DNA from: Kitasatospora azatica KCTC 9699
Lineage (GTDB): Bacteria > Actinomycetota > Actinomycetes > Streptomycetales > Streptomycetaceae
Length of the DNA stretch: 64,000 bases
NCBI RefSeq assembly: GCF_000744785.1
Contig: NZ_JQMO01000003.1
Span: forward strand, 3,162,001-3,226,000
Direction: 5' to 3'
Shown here: positions 32,438-41,744 of the stretch, piece by piece
How positions within the stretch are numbered: the stretch's first letter is position 1
Layout: the number at the start of each line of letters is the position of its first letter
The notes under the pieces: model-generated
Seen by the model: the letters and a program-made list of their open reading frames with translations, nothing else
Told to the model about the DNA's origin: nothing
Databases searched by the model: none
Made by a program: the position numbers and the translations under genes

Positions 32438-35400
32438 GGGTCGAGCCCCGGGGCGGCCAGGAGGTCGGGCGGGAGGTGACTGAAGAGTGCGGGGGAGAGC
32501 TCGGGGACGGGGTGCTCGGTCGCGTGGGTCACCCGGCTGGTCTCCTCGCACAGGTACGCCCAGGCCTGGGCCGGCGTTTGGTGGGTGAGTGCGGTGGCGA
32601 CGGGGTGGGCGGTGGAGACCTCGTTCAGGAGGAGCGGTCCGAGTGCCAGCACGGCGGTCACCCGCCCGTCCTCCAGCAGCTGGTGGGCGAACTCGTTGCG
32701 CAGGTGGAGCTGGCGGATCCGCTCGGTCGGGGACTCGACGGGCGGTACCTCCAGGACGACCAGGGGCTGCATCCCGGTCAGCACGTGGGCCAGCCGGGAG
32801 AGGAGCTCGTCGGGGGTCTGCAGGGTGCTGTCCGGATCGGGACCGAGGTCGATGTCGACGCCGACGGCACGGGAGGGCTTGACCATGGCGCCGTGGATGT
32901 GGAGTACGTCGGCGCTGACGTCCGCGAAAGTCTGATCCCAGCGTCCGGACAGGCGGTTGACCAGGTCCCATACCAGGGAGTCGTACTGGTGCCGCGGATC
33001 CGGCGGGCGGTAGAGGTGGTCGGAGCGCGCTGACCGTGCGCTCTTGGTGAGGAGCAGCACCCGGGCCGGGCGTCGCGGCTGGAGCAGCCGCAGCTGGTCC
33101 CGCAGCCTGGTGAGCCGGGCCTGAGTAGTGACGGAACCCTCGAATTCCCGGACCATTCCGTCGAGTTCCGCGTCGTCCGACCTGAGCGACCGGGCCGTGC
33201 GAATGGTCCACTCCCGAGTGAGGCGATCCTCGCCACCGCGATAGAGGTAGCGCAATCGCGGGTTGTGCACGAGGGCCGTCCCGTCGAGCGTTGCGTCTTC
33301 CCAGGGCACGCCTGCCAGGGCGCCCGCCTGGAGCCGGAAGCGCAGGTCGACGGGTGTGGTGGCGGCGGTCTGGTCCAGCTCGCGCGGCAGGTCGGCTCGG
33401 AGCAGCAACTGTCCCGCCTCCCAAAAGAGATCCTCCGCCGACTGTTGGCGGCGCCTCGGCTCGACGAGGCCGTCGAGCCACGGCGCCGGCAGTTGGTGCA
33501 GCTCGGCCGCCATGGTCCGTACGCTGCTCAGCGAGATCTGTACCTGAACCGGTTGGTCCCGGCCGACCAGCGCAGCGGCCACGGTGACCTCGTTGCCCAG
33601 TCGCGCGCCTGGACCAGGCGGGTTGGCAGCCGTCTCCGGTGCGTTCGGCTGGCTGTCGGTTTCCCGCGGCTCCCCGGAAGACTGCGGCGCCCCGGAGCGC
33701 AGTGTCTGACGCACACCCAGGTCCTGCCAGATCCGGGAGGCGGTCGTAGCGGCTTGTTCCCTCCCCTGAGCCTTGCGGCGGGCCGTGGCGAGGACGTCGT
33801 GGGCGCGGGCCATCAAGGCGGAGCGCTCGCGCAGCAGGTGTTTGACGGCGCGCTCGGCGTACGTCTCAGCCACCCGCGGCCGGTCGTGCAGGTTGCTCTC
33901 TGCCGCCGTGACCAGGACATCGGCAGCCACCCAGGGGTGGTTCGGATAGGCCAGGCTCAGGCTCTGCACCAGGTCGCGCGGGAGCTCGACGGTCGCGCCG
34001 AGCCGGGCTCGCGCGGCCACCCAGTCCCGCCAAGCGAGTGGCTCGACCCCGGTCAGTAGCCGAGTACATCGGTCGAGCAGGGCGAGGGCCTCGTCCACCT
34101 CCCCGGCCAGCCGCAGCAGTTCGACCAGGGTGAGACCGAGCGCGGCCGAGTCGGCGTCCTGGGGCCGGTCGAGGGGCATCCGTGGCGCGCCCTTCAGCAC
34201 GGCCTGTAGCAGGCTCGCGACTTGCGGCAGGGCATCGGCCGGGACGCCCGCGCAGTTCCTCAGCTCGGCGAGGGCGGCCAACCGGCTCTCCGGAGTGGGC
34301 AGGCCGACCAGTGACCGGGTGAGCTCGACCAACCGCTGCTTCCTGCGGTTCGGTTCGCACAGGGCCAGGCCCAGCAGGGCGGTTCGCCGCCGAAGTGCGG
34401 GTGTGCCGTCCCGCTCGACCTCCTCGTTCAGACGCTGAAAGTCGCGCTCGTCGTACCAGGATTCGAGCGTCGCCACCCGAAGGCCGGCCAGCCGCCAGCC
34501 GATCCGTTCGGCGAGAGGGGCCGCCTCGATGCCGAGCAGAGCGGCTCGGTCGAGCTCTCCGCGCGCGCTCCGGGCGTCGTGGTTGTGGGTGAGGTGGAGT
34601 TCCGCACAACGGATGTGCCGCTCGGCCCGGGCCCGCTCGTCGGACCCAAGCGGCCGGTAGTCCTGCCAGAGATCCAGCGCGGACTGCAGGTCGCCCAGGG
34701 CGGCGTGGTGCTCCGCCTCGGCCGTGCAGACCTCGAACATGCCGTCCGTGGACCGTGCCCAGTCGAGGGCCAGCCGCTTGACGTCGGCTCCGCGGGTGAG
34801 GGCGATCGCGTTCGGCCGGCGCAGCGCGAGCAGGGCGTGGGTGGACACCGCCAGGGCGCGCGCACGCTCCAGGGACCGCCAGTCGAGATCCTCGGCTCCC
34901 GCCATCAGGTCGACGGCCCGCTGGTAGCTGCCGCAGGAGAGCAGAATGCGGCCGTGGAGCCGTAGTTCGCCGGGGTCGGTCCGATCCAGCAGGTTCGACC
35001 AGCCGAGCGTCAGATCGACCCGCCCGGCCGCCAGCGCGGTGCCGACCCCCAACTCGGCCGCAGCCAGCGCGCGACCGGGACCGAGGAGGCGCGCCCTGCG
35101 GTACGCGGTCCGCAGCAAGTCGGAAGCCACCATCTCCTGGCCCAGGTTCATTGCGCGTTGGGCGAGCAGCATCAGCATCTCGGGCGGAACCGCGTGCCCG
35201 GCCACCTCCAGCCCCTCGACCTCCCAGGGGTCGCCCAGCCGTTCCAACCCCTGTACCAAGGCTGCCGGTAGCCGCCGGACGACCGTCTCGATCGCTTCGG
35301 GTTCGCCGACCTGCAGGGCGGCCTCGGCGGCCAGCTGCCACCTGTCCGTCAGCCGCCAGTCGGGCTCCGGATGGTCCGTCAGCAGGTTCTCGGCCTGCTC

Positions 35401-37644
35401 GACCCGGTCGAGGACCGCCTGCCAGCGGCGGCGGTCGCTGCTGACCGCGGCGGCTCCGCGCTGGGCCGCGGCGAGGAGGAGGTGGGCCTCGCCCTGGAGC
35501 CAGCGCGGCACCAGCGCGGCGGACTCGGCGCCCGGCTCGCCCGCCTCACCGGTGAAGTCGTCGTGCAGCAGTTCCGTCGCCAGTCGTTCGGTCCAGCCGG
35601 ACCGGTCCTGGTCCTGGGCTTCGGCCAGGGCCGCCCGCCAGGAGCCGAGGCCTTGGCCGGGGCTCAGCTGGAACAGGTGGTAGAGCTGCTCGATCCGCCA
35701 GTCGGGCCAGCGGTCGGGCTGGGCCGTGGCGAGCCGGCCGTAGTAGTCGGCCGCGTCGCGGTGCAGCGGACGGCTGTCGTAGACCGGGTGTTCGCTGAGC
35801 AGTCGGCGCAACGGCTCGCGCACGATGGGGTGGACGACCACCGCGCCGTCCGTCTTGGCGTCCCACAGCAGCCAGGAGGACGCTTCGGCGAAGACGGTCA
35901 GGGACTCCCAGAGGCGGCGCAGTTCGGCGTCCCCGGCTGGAATTCCCGGGTTCTCCCGGTGCAGGAAGATCTCCTTGCGCAGCGTCGGCCGTCGGTCCTG
36001 GTCAGGGTCGTCGGTGCCCTCCTCGCCGCGGATGCCGAGCACCAGGTGCGGGCGCATGACGTTCCGTAGGAAGTCGAAGGTCAGTCGGCGCGGGACCACC
36101 CCGTAGCGCAGGATCCAGCGCAGGCGGTCGTCCTCGATCCGTTCGAGGACCCGGTCGATCGCGTAGAGCAGACCGGGACTGTGCCGGCTCTCGATCTGCT
36201 CGACGGTCAGTCCGGGTGACAGGTCGGCGTAGAGCGACAGGGTGAACGGCAGGCCCTGGGCGGCCTTGACCACGGCGCGCCGCAGTTCCTCGTCCCCCAT
36301 GCCCCGGACCTCGGCGAGGTAGCGGTCGGCCTCGTCGGGTGCGAACCCCGTCAGGGCGAGCGTGACGGCCTCGGGGAGGTGCTCGGCGAAGCCGGCCAGT
36401 CGTCCGGCCAGCGGATAGCGCCCGGACAGCACCAGCCGAAGCTGGGGCACGGACGCCAGGAGCGCGCCGCACAGGGCGGTGAACTGCTCCTGGCGCGGGG
36501 ACGAGCGAAGTGTCAGCTCCTCCATCGTGTCGAGGAGCAGGACCACGGGTCGGTCCGTCAGTGCCTGGGCCAGGGTCGCAACGAACAGGTCCAGCGCGGC
36601 GGAGGCGACCGCGGCCTCGTCGACCAGGCCGTCGAGGACCGCCCGGCCGCCTCCCACGGTCAGCGGGTCGAGCGCGCCCTCGAACTGCGCGTAGGAGGCC
36701 CGGAACTCGTAGAAAGGGGTGCCGGGCAGCTGGCGATCCAGCTGGGCCGCGAACTCCGTCAGCAGCAGCCAGGGATGGCCGGCGGCCGTCAACGGGTCGA
36801 CCGTGTCGAAGTCCACCCGCGCGCACGGCACCGGTGTGTCGCGTGACATGCAGTACCGCGCGGTGAACCAGTGGAGCAGCATGGTCTTGCCGGTGCCGCC
36901 CATCGCGTGCAGCTGGACCACCCGCGGACCGGCCGCCTCGAGGAGATCCCGCAGCGGCTTCTCGACCTGCGGACGGGAGAAGTAGCGGGCCGAGCGGTTG
37001 AAGGCCGACTGCCACAACTGCCGTGACTGGATCCGTACCTGGGCGGCCCGCCTGGTCTCGATGAAGGCACCCGTGACCAGTTCCTCGCGCCCGTCCTCGC
37101 TCAGCGCGTTCAACAGGTCCTGGCCGCGCGCGAGGTCGTAGTCGGCGTCCGCCCGCAGGAAGGCCGAGACGAAGACCCGGTGGGCTTCCTCCGGGGCGCA
37201 CAGCAGGAGTTGACGGACCAGCTCGACCGGCTGCTCGGCGCCGCGGTAGTGCTCCGCGAGCGTGGCGGCGAAGGCGGCCAGCTCGGTCGGCACCGCGCGC
37301 TGGGCCGGCCTCCTGGTGGTCGCGACCGCTCCGCCCCACCAGTCGTCCCAGCAGGCCTGCCGCAGCGACCCGGTGATCCGGAGCACCTCGCGGGCGGAGA
37401 GCGCCCGTTCGACCAGACCGTGGGTCAGCAGCTCGCTCAGCGGCGGACCGCCCGGCGTGCGGAGCAGTCCCTCGTACAGGCCCTCGGTGAACCGGGGGAC
37501 GGTCGCGCACTGCCGCAGTGTCCTGCGCACCGCCTCCGGCAGGACCGACAGCAGGGCTGAACCCAGGCTGGTACCGCCCGCCAGTTCGGCCAGCAGGCCT
37601 TCCCAGGAGCCGGGTCCGGCAGAGCCGGTGGCGGAGGAGTTCAT
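32434..37644 (-). CDS. Giant STAND ATPase with helical repeats and degenerate CHAT-like C-terminus
   Basis: The 1736-aa product has an unassigned helical N-terminal region (1-215), a STAND-type ATPase with Walker A GGTGKT (249-254), Walker B VVLLLDTMEEL (Asp372) and a sensor-like LVLSGRYPL (Arg409). A long helical, TPR-like region spans about 640-1360. The final 340 residues match the layout of CHAT proteases, but at the catalytic places they read VLHIHGAMV (about 1579-1587, no GH motif) and VVLEVPPV (no Cys). It is thus probably a pseudo-protease scaffold or sensor. TGATG couples its start to the upstream CHAT gene. STAND proteins assemble on ligand sensing and switch on partner enzymes. Confidence 0.82.
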   Translation of the reverse strand: MNSSATGSAGPGSWEGLLAELAGGTSLGSALLSVLPEAVRRTLRQCATVPRFTEGLYEGLLRTPGGPPLSELLTHGLVERALSAREVLRITGSLRQACWDDWWGGAVATTRRPAQRAVPTELAAFAATLAEHYRGAEQPVELVRQLLLCAPEEAHRVFVSAFLRADADYDLARGQDLLNALSEDGREELVTGAFIETRRAAQVRIQSRQLWQSAFNRSARYFSRPQVEKPLRDLLEAAGPRVVQLHAMGGTGKTMLLHWFTARYCMSRDTPVPCARVDFDTVDPLTAAGHPWLLLTEFAAQLDRQLPGTPFYEFRASYAQFEGALDPLTVGGGRAVLDGLVDEAAVASAALDLFVATLAQALTDRPVVLLLDTMEELTLRSSPRQEQFTALCGALLASVPQLRLVLSGRYPLAGRLAGFAEHLPEAVTLALTGFAPDEADRYLAEVRGMGDEELRRAVVKAAQGLPFTLSLYADLSPGLTVEQIESRHSPGLLYAIDRVLERIEDDRLRWILRYGVVPRRLTFDFLRNVMRPHLVLGIRGEEGTDDPDQDRRPTLRKEIFLHRENPGIPAGDAELRRLWESLTVFAEASSWLLWDAKTDGAVVVHPIVREPLRRLLSEHPVYDSRPLHRDAADYYGRLATAQPDRWPDWRIEQLYHLFQLSPGQGLGSWRAALAEAQDQDRSGWTERLATELLHDDFTGEAGEPGAESAALVPRWLQGEAHLLLAAAQRGAAAVSSDRRRWQAVLDRVEQAENLLTDHPEPDWRLTDRWQLAAEAALQVGEPEAIETVVRRLPAALVQGLERLGDPWEVEGLEVAGHAVPPEMLMLLAQRAMNLGQEMVASDLLRTAYRRARLLGPGRALAAAELGVGTALAAGRVDLTLGWSNLLDRTDPGELRLHGRILLSCGSYQRAVDLMAGAEDLDWRSLERARALAVSTHALLALRRPNAIALTRGADVKRLALDWARSTDGMFEVCTAEAEHHAALGDLQSALDLWQDYRPLGSDERARAERHIRCAELHLTHNHDARSARGELDRAALLGIEAAPLAERIGWRLAGLRVATLESWYDERDFQRLNEEVERDGTPALRRRTALLGLALCEPNRRKQRLVELTRSLVGLPTPESRLAALAELRNCAGVPADALPQVASLLQAVLKGAPRMPLDRPQDADSAALGLTLVELLRLAGEVDEALALLDRCTRLLTGVEPLAWRDWVAARARLGATVELPRDLVQSLSLAYPNHPWVAADVLVTAAESNLHDRPRVAETYAERAVKHLLRERSALMARAHDVLATARRKAQGREQAATTASRIWQDLGVRQTLRSGAPQSSGEPRETDSQPNAPETAANPPGPGARLGNEVTVAAALVGRDQPVQVQISLSSVRTMAAELHQLPAPWLDGLVEPRRRQQSAEDLFWEAGQLLLRADLPRELDQTAATTPVDLRFRLQAGALAGVPWEDATLDGTALVHNPRLRYLYRGGEDRLTREWTIRTARSLRSDDAELDGMVREFEGSVTTQARLTRLRDQLRLLQPRRPARVLLLTKSARSARSDHLYRPPDPRHQYDSLVWDLVNRLSGRWDQTFADVSADVLHIHGAMVKPSRAVGVDIDLGPDPDSTLQTPDELLSRLAHVLTGMQPLVVLEVPPVESPTERIRQLHLRNEFAHQLLEDGRVTAVLALGPLLLNEVSTAHPVATALTHQTPAQAWAYLCEETSRVTHATEHPVPELSPALFSHLPPDLLAAPGLDP

Positions 37645-39671
37645 CAGTGCCCCGACCTCGTCTCGACCAGCTTCTCGAGGAGCGCCAGCATGTTCGGCGA
37701 GGTGGTGGGCTTGTTGCCCTTGATGCAGGGCTGCCAGATCTCCTGCAGCAGCGCGCTGCGCTCCTCGCGTTCGTGCTGCGGGATCCCCCGGACCTCGTCG
37801 TGCACCTGGCAGGCCACGATGTGCTCGCCGCTGATGTGCCGCAGTTCGCGCACACGGAATCCCTCAAGGTGGACCACGGGATGCGGTCGGCTGGGCCGGG
37901 GCAGCCGAGCACGTTCCTGCGCGCCGTCGTCCTCCACGACGATCAGCCGCAGCGGGCTCTCCTGGTCCGCCAGCACCGGCTCGATCAGATGCGGCATCAG
38001 GAAGTCGGCGAGGGCACCCTCCGCGAGCCCGTGCAGGCCGTCGAGGACCAGCGTGAGCCGGCGGTTGGGGCCGGCGCAGGCCGCCAGCGCCTGCAGCAGT
38101 TCGCCGAAGAGCAGCTCGGCGTTGCGGTACGGCCAGACCGCGTCGGCCTCCGGTTCCCACGGGCCGCCGTCGTCCTGGAGCCACGGCGGCCCGCCGGGTG
38201 GCGACTGGCCGCGCCGGCGGTGCACCAGACGGTGTCGGAACTCGGCCAGCGCCTCCCGGCTGTCCGCGCCGACCTCCTGCCCGACCCGCTCGCACAGGTG
38301 GCGGACGGCGCCCAGCCAGTCCCTGGTCCGGCCCTCGTCGTTGAAGTCCACATAGGCGGTCCGGCCGCCGTTGAGGTGCCAGCTGAGCAGGCAGGAGCGG
38401 ACCAGGAAGGTCTTCCCGGTGTCCGCGCCACCGCGCACCACGGTCAGCCGCCGGCGCGGTCCGTACGGTTCGAAGGGGGTGAAGCCGCCGAAGAGCTCGC
38501 GCCGCTCGGCTGCTCGGTCGACCGCCAGGTGAAGCCGGGTGTCCGCGATCGCGAACAGTCCGGCGGCCTGCTCACGGTCGCCACCCGGCGCGCGGTGCAG
38601 GACGCGGTGCGGCCAGGCCGCCAGCATCAACCGGGCCAGGGCCCAGTCACGGTCGTCGAAACCGTTGCCGCGCCTGGCCAGGGCCTTGCGGGCGGACCAG
38701 ACGGCCTCGTCCACCGGCTGCTCCTGCGCCAGCGCCTGGTACAGCGCGGCGGAGAAGTGCACGGCGAGGTCGGAGGCGATCTCCCCCTGCATGGTCACCA
38801 GGGCCCCGACCCCGATCGCCAGGAAGCCCTCGGCGATCGGGGAGAGTATCGGCGAGGCGTCCGGCCGGTCTTCGACGCTGGTGTCGCAGGCGTGCAGGAC
38901 GACCAGCCGCAGGGTGTCGGCGGGCAGTTGGACCCGGATGTCCTGGGCGGTGAGGTGCCACGGTTCCTGGTCCTCGTCCTCACCGCGAAAGCGCAGCACT
39001 GTGCGGCCGTACAGGTCGAGGCCGCCGTGGCCGATGAAGTGCAGGATGTGCGGGCGGATCTTGGTCACGGTGTCGTAGAACTCCACCGAGGACGGACCGC
39101 GCAGCACCTCCACGTGCCACTCGCCGGGATGCCCGCGCAGGGCGCCCTGGATCGCCGCCACCTCCGCCTCGGACCGCAGCTCCTGGTCCGTCGGGCTGCC
39201 CAGCACGATCAGCACGCGCAGCGGCCGGTGCACCGGGGCGAGCGAGCGCAACCGCTGGTGGACCGCGTGGCCGAGGCGGGAGTCCCGGCCCCCGGGCAGG
39301 CTGCCGGGCAGCTCGAGCAGCTCCCAGGGCAGCTCACTCCAGACCGGGTCGGCGGCCTCGACCAGCGTGCGCAGCGCACCCGGGTGCGAGCACGACTTGC
39401 TGATCGCCTTCCACGCGGTCAGCACACCGGAGCTCTCCAGCAGACCGAGCAGCAGCCTGCGGGCCTGGTCGGCCCGTTGCGGGTCGTAGGGGCCGTGGCG
39501 CAGGACGGACCGGGCGGCGGCGAACTCGGCGGTGCCCCCGCGGGCGCCGTCGACTTCCGGCTTGTGCAGCCACCCGCTGTGCCGGGCCTGCGTTTCCTCA
39601 TGGTCCTGGAACACCTCGACCGGCCAGCCGCCGTCGGCGAGTGACCCGATCCGGATGAGCACGGTGCACAC
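37644..39671 (-). CDS. CHAT protease fused to a P-loop ATPase
   Basis: The 675-aa product starts at GTG 39671 behind GGGAG. Residues 1-360 form a CHAT (caspase-HetF-associated) protease with both catalytic elements intact: ILHFIGHGG (His215) and LVVLHACDTS (Cys262). Residues 395-675 form an ATPase-like domain with GGADTGKT (414-421) and LTLVLDGLHGL (Asp544). CHAT enzymes are cysteine proteases that cut specific partners once activated, for example TPR-CHAT of type III-E CRISPR systems and the proteases of bacterial gasdermin operons. The stop overlaps the next start (TGATG), so its dosage is tied to the STAND protein. Confidence 0.85.
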   Translation of the reverse strand: MCTVLIRIGSLADGGWPVEVFQDHEETQARHSGWLHKPEVDGARGGTAEFAAARSVLRHGPYDPQRADQARRLLLGLLESSGVLTAWKAISKSCSHPGALRTLVEAADPVWSELPWELLELPGSLPGGRDSRLGHAVHQRLRSLAPVHRPLRVLIVLGSPTDQELRSEAEVAAIQGALRGHPGEWHVEVLRGPSSVEFYDTVTKIRPHILHFIGHGGLDLYGRTVLRFRGEDEDQEPWHLTAQDIRVQLPADTLRLVVLHACDTSVEDRPDASPILSPIAEGFLAIGVGALVTMQGEIASDLAVHFSAALYQALAQEQPVDEAVWSARKALARRGNGFDDRDWALARLMLAAWPHRVLHRAPGGDREQAAGLFAIADTRLHLAVDRAAERRELFGGFTPFEPYGPRRRLTVVRGGADTGKTFLVRSCLLSWHLNGGRTAYVDFNDEGRTRDWLGAVRHLCERVGQEVGADSREALAEFRHRLVHRRRGQSPPGGPPWLQDDGGPWEPEADAVWPYRNAELLFGELLQALAACAGPNRRLTLVLDGLHGLAEGALADFLMPHLIEPVLADQESPLRLIVVEDDGAQERARLPRPSRPHPVVHLEGFRVRELRHISGEHIVACQVHDEVRGIPQHEREERSALLQEIWQPCIKGNKPTTSPNMLALLEKLVETRSGH

Positions 39672-39686
39672 CGACGGCTCCCGGTC

Positions 39687-40196
39687 TCAGCGGCGGTGTG
39701 CCGTCATCGCGAGTACGGCCCGTTCGAGTTGGGCCAGCGCGGACGGGCCGCTCGCCGGGCCGCTGTCGCCGCGCGCTCCGTAGGCTCCCTGCGGCACCTC
39801 CGCGGAACCCTCCTGCTGCTTGCGTTCCTCCTCGGCATAGGACTGGATCAGTGCCACCACTCCGTCCAGGCCCGCGCTGTCCTTGGCGCCAGCGTCGGCG
39901 TCCGCTCGAGCGGCGGCCGCGTCGGCCCGGGCGGCGCGGATCTCGGAGCGCTGGACGACGGTGCCGAAGACCAGGCCCGCCGCCGCGAAGACGATCGCCT
40001 CGGGTCCGGAGGAGAGGAAGACCAGCCGGTCCCAGTGGTCGTCGCCACGATTCACCGCGAGAAAGCCCAACAGGGCTCCGTAGCCGGCCAGCACCGCCGC
40101 TGCGAAGACCAGTTGCGCCCATGACGGGCCCCGGGCCCCGCCGCCCGTCGAAACGCCGGTCACCGCGTCCTCCGACAGGTCGTGCGCGTCTGCCAC
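39687..40196 (-). CDS. Small two-helix membrane protein with cytoplasmic coiled coil
   Basis: GTG 40196, behind GGAGGGGAG, gives a 169-aa protein. It has two transmembrane segments (26-48 and 65-82), then an Ala/Arg/Asp-rich coiled coil (83-105) and an acidic-basic tail of about 60 residues. No known family is evident. It is the first gene of the operon, 15 bases ahead of the CHAT gene, so it may anchor or sense for the complex at the membrane. A much longer open frame exists upstream on this strand but runs through aroA in antisense and is not real. Confidence 0.7.
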   Translation of the reverse strand: MADAHDLSEDAVTGVSTGGGARGPSWAQLVFAAAVLAGYGALLGFLAVNRGDDHWDRLVFLSSGPEAIVFAAAGLVFGTVVQRSEIRAARADAAAARADADAGAKDSAGLDGVVALIQSYAEEERKQQEGSAEVPQGAYGARGDSGPASGPSALAQLERAVLAMTAHRR

Positions 40197-40281
40197 TTGT
40201 CGCTCCCCTCCGCATCCTGTTCTAGCATGCCAGTCTCCAACTCCGTGGCGCGCCAACCCAATGGCCTTGTGCAAGATCCAA

Positions 40282-40316
40282 GTTGACTGTCCGTCAACAG
40301 CCGTGGTGCTGACGGA
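40282..40316. promoter_or_regulatory. Inverted repeats between the CHAT operon and aroA
   Basis: GTTGAC-TGTCC-GTCAAC (40282-40298) overlaps a second pair, TCCGTCA (40290-40296) and TGACGGA (40310-40316), in the 261-base divergent gap. They lie about 90-120 bases upstream of the operon's first start and about 140-175 bases upstream of aroA. The repeats could bind a regulator of either unit. Confidence 0.4.
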
Positions 40317-40457
40317 AGGCCAGGTCACAGCCCCGACGCGCGCCGTCCGTGCCGTGAAATCCGCAGATGATTCGCCCCCGTACCGGCTAGCGTGGTGGCG
40401 CCGGCCAGCCGCACCGGCCCTCCTGCCACCACCCCCAGCAAGGAGCCGTGATCTCGT

Positions 40458-41702
40458 ATGACCATCACCACCGAGCCTGTGCTCGCCCGGATTCCCGGGT
40501 CGAAGAGCATCACCAATCGGGCGCTGCTGTTGGCGGCCGCCGCCGAGGGAGCGAGTCTGCTGGGGGCGCCGCTGGTCAGTGCGGACACGGTGGCTTTCCG
40601 GGATGCGCTGATCGCCCTCGGGGTGGAGATCACCGAGCAGCCGGGCGGGGACTGGCTGGTGCACGGGCTGGGGCGGGGGCCGCGGGGGCGGGGCGACGTG
40701 TGGTGCGCGGATGCGGGGACGGCCGCGCGGTTCCTGCCGGTGTGGGCGGCCACCGGAGTGGGGGAGTTCGCCTTCGACGGCTCGGCGCAGTTGCGGGGGC
40801 GGCCGTTGCGGCCGTTGACCGAGGCGCTGGAGCGGCTCGGCGCGCACGTGCTGCCGGCCGAGGGCGGCGGGCTGCCGCTGCGGGTGCGCAGCAGGGGGCT
40901 GCGCGGTGGCGGCCTGGTGCTGGACTCGAGCACCAGCAGCCAGTACCTGACCGGGCTGCTGCTCTCGGCGCCGCTGATGGAGCGTCCGCTGACGGTCCGT
41001 GCGCCCGGCCTGGTCTCCAGGCCCTACGTCGACATGACGGTCGCGCTGATGCGCGGCTTCGGCGCCGAGGTGGCGATCGGGCCCGACGGGCGGATCCAGG
41101 TCGGCACCGGCGGGTACCGGGCCGCCGACCTGCGGATCGAGCCGGACGCCTCGACGGCCTCCTACGTCTTCGCGGCGGCGGCGGTGACGGGACGTTCGGT
41201 CACCGTGCCGGGGCTGGGCAGCGACAGCCTGCAGGGCGACCTGCGCTTCGTCGAGGTGCTGCGGACGGCCGGCGCCGAGGTGGAGATCGGGGCCGCGGCG
41301 ACCACGGTGACCGGCACCGGGCGGCTGCGCGGCGGCTTCGAGGTGGACATGGGCGACATCTCGGACACCTTCATGACGCTGGCCGCGATCGCCCCGCTGG
41401 CGGACGCGCCGATCACGGTGCGCGGGATCGGGCACGCCCGGCTCAAGGAGTCGGACCGGATCGCGGCGGTGGCCGGGAACCTGCGGCGGCTCGGCGTCAC
41501 GGTGGACGACGGGCCGGACTGGATCACCGTCACCCCCGGGGAGGTCCGCCCCGGGTCGGTCGACTGCCACCGGGACCACCGGATCGCGATGGCCTTCTCG
41601 GTGCTGGGTCTGCGGGCGGACGGGATCGAGCTGGACGACCCGGACTGCGTCGACAAGACCTTCCCTGAGTTTCACCAGGAGTTCGGCCGACTCTTCGGCT
41701 GA
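40458..41702 (+). CDS. aroA: 3-phosphoshikimate 1-carboxyvinyltransferase (EPSP synthase)
   Basis: The 414-aa enzyme joins phosphoenolpyruvate to shikimate 3-phosphate in aromatic amino-acid synthesis. Motifs are PGSKSITNRALLLAA, ADAGTAARFLP (usually GNAGTxxR), the Arg-containing SRPYVDMT segment, LKESDRIAAV and DCHRDHRIAMAFSVLGL. Length and order agree with bacterial AroA. It lies beside, not within, the accessory CHAT operon. The start at 40458 is supported by GGAGC about 15 bases upstream, which is a weak site. Confidence 0.92.
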   Translation: MTITTEPVLARIPGSKSITNRALLLAAAAEGASLLGAPLVSADTVAFRDALIALGVEITEQPGGDWLVHGLGRGPRGRGDVWCADAGTAARFLPVWAATGVGEFAFDGSAQLRGRPLRPLTEALERLGAHVLPAEGGGLPLRVRSRGLRGGGLVLDSSTSSQYLTGLLLSAPLMERPLTVRAPGLVSRPYVDMTVALMRGFGAEVAIGPDGRIQVGTGGYRAADLRIEPDASTASYVFAAAAVTGRSVTVPGLGSDSLQGDLRFVEVLRTAGAEVEIGAAATTVTGTGRLRGGFEVDMGDISDTFMTLAAIAPLADAPITVRGIGHARLKESDRIAAVAGNLRRLGVTVDDGPDWITVTPGEVRPGSVDCHRDHRIAMAFSVLGLRADGIELDDPDCVDKTFPEFHQEFGRLFG

Positions 41703-41744
41703 TCGAAGATCGACGGAACCCCGCACTCTGGCAGACTGCCGATC

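Noticed and set aside
37518..39644. Long plus-strand open frame of about 700 codons
   Set aside because: It is antisense to the CHAT gene, which has clear motifs and ribosome site. High GC keeps the opposite strand open by chance.
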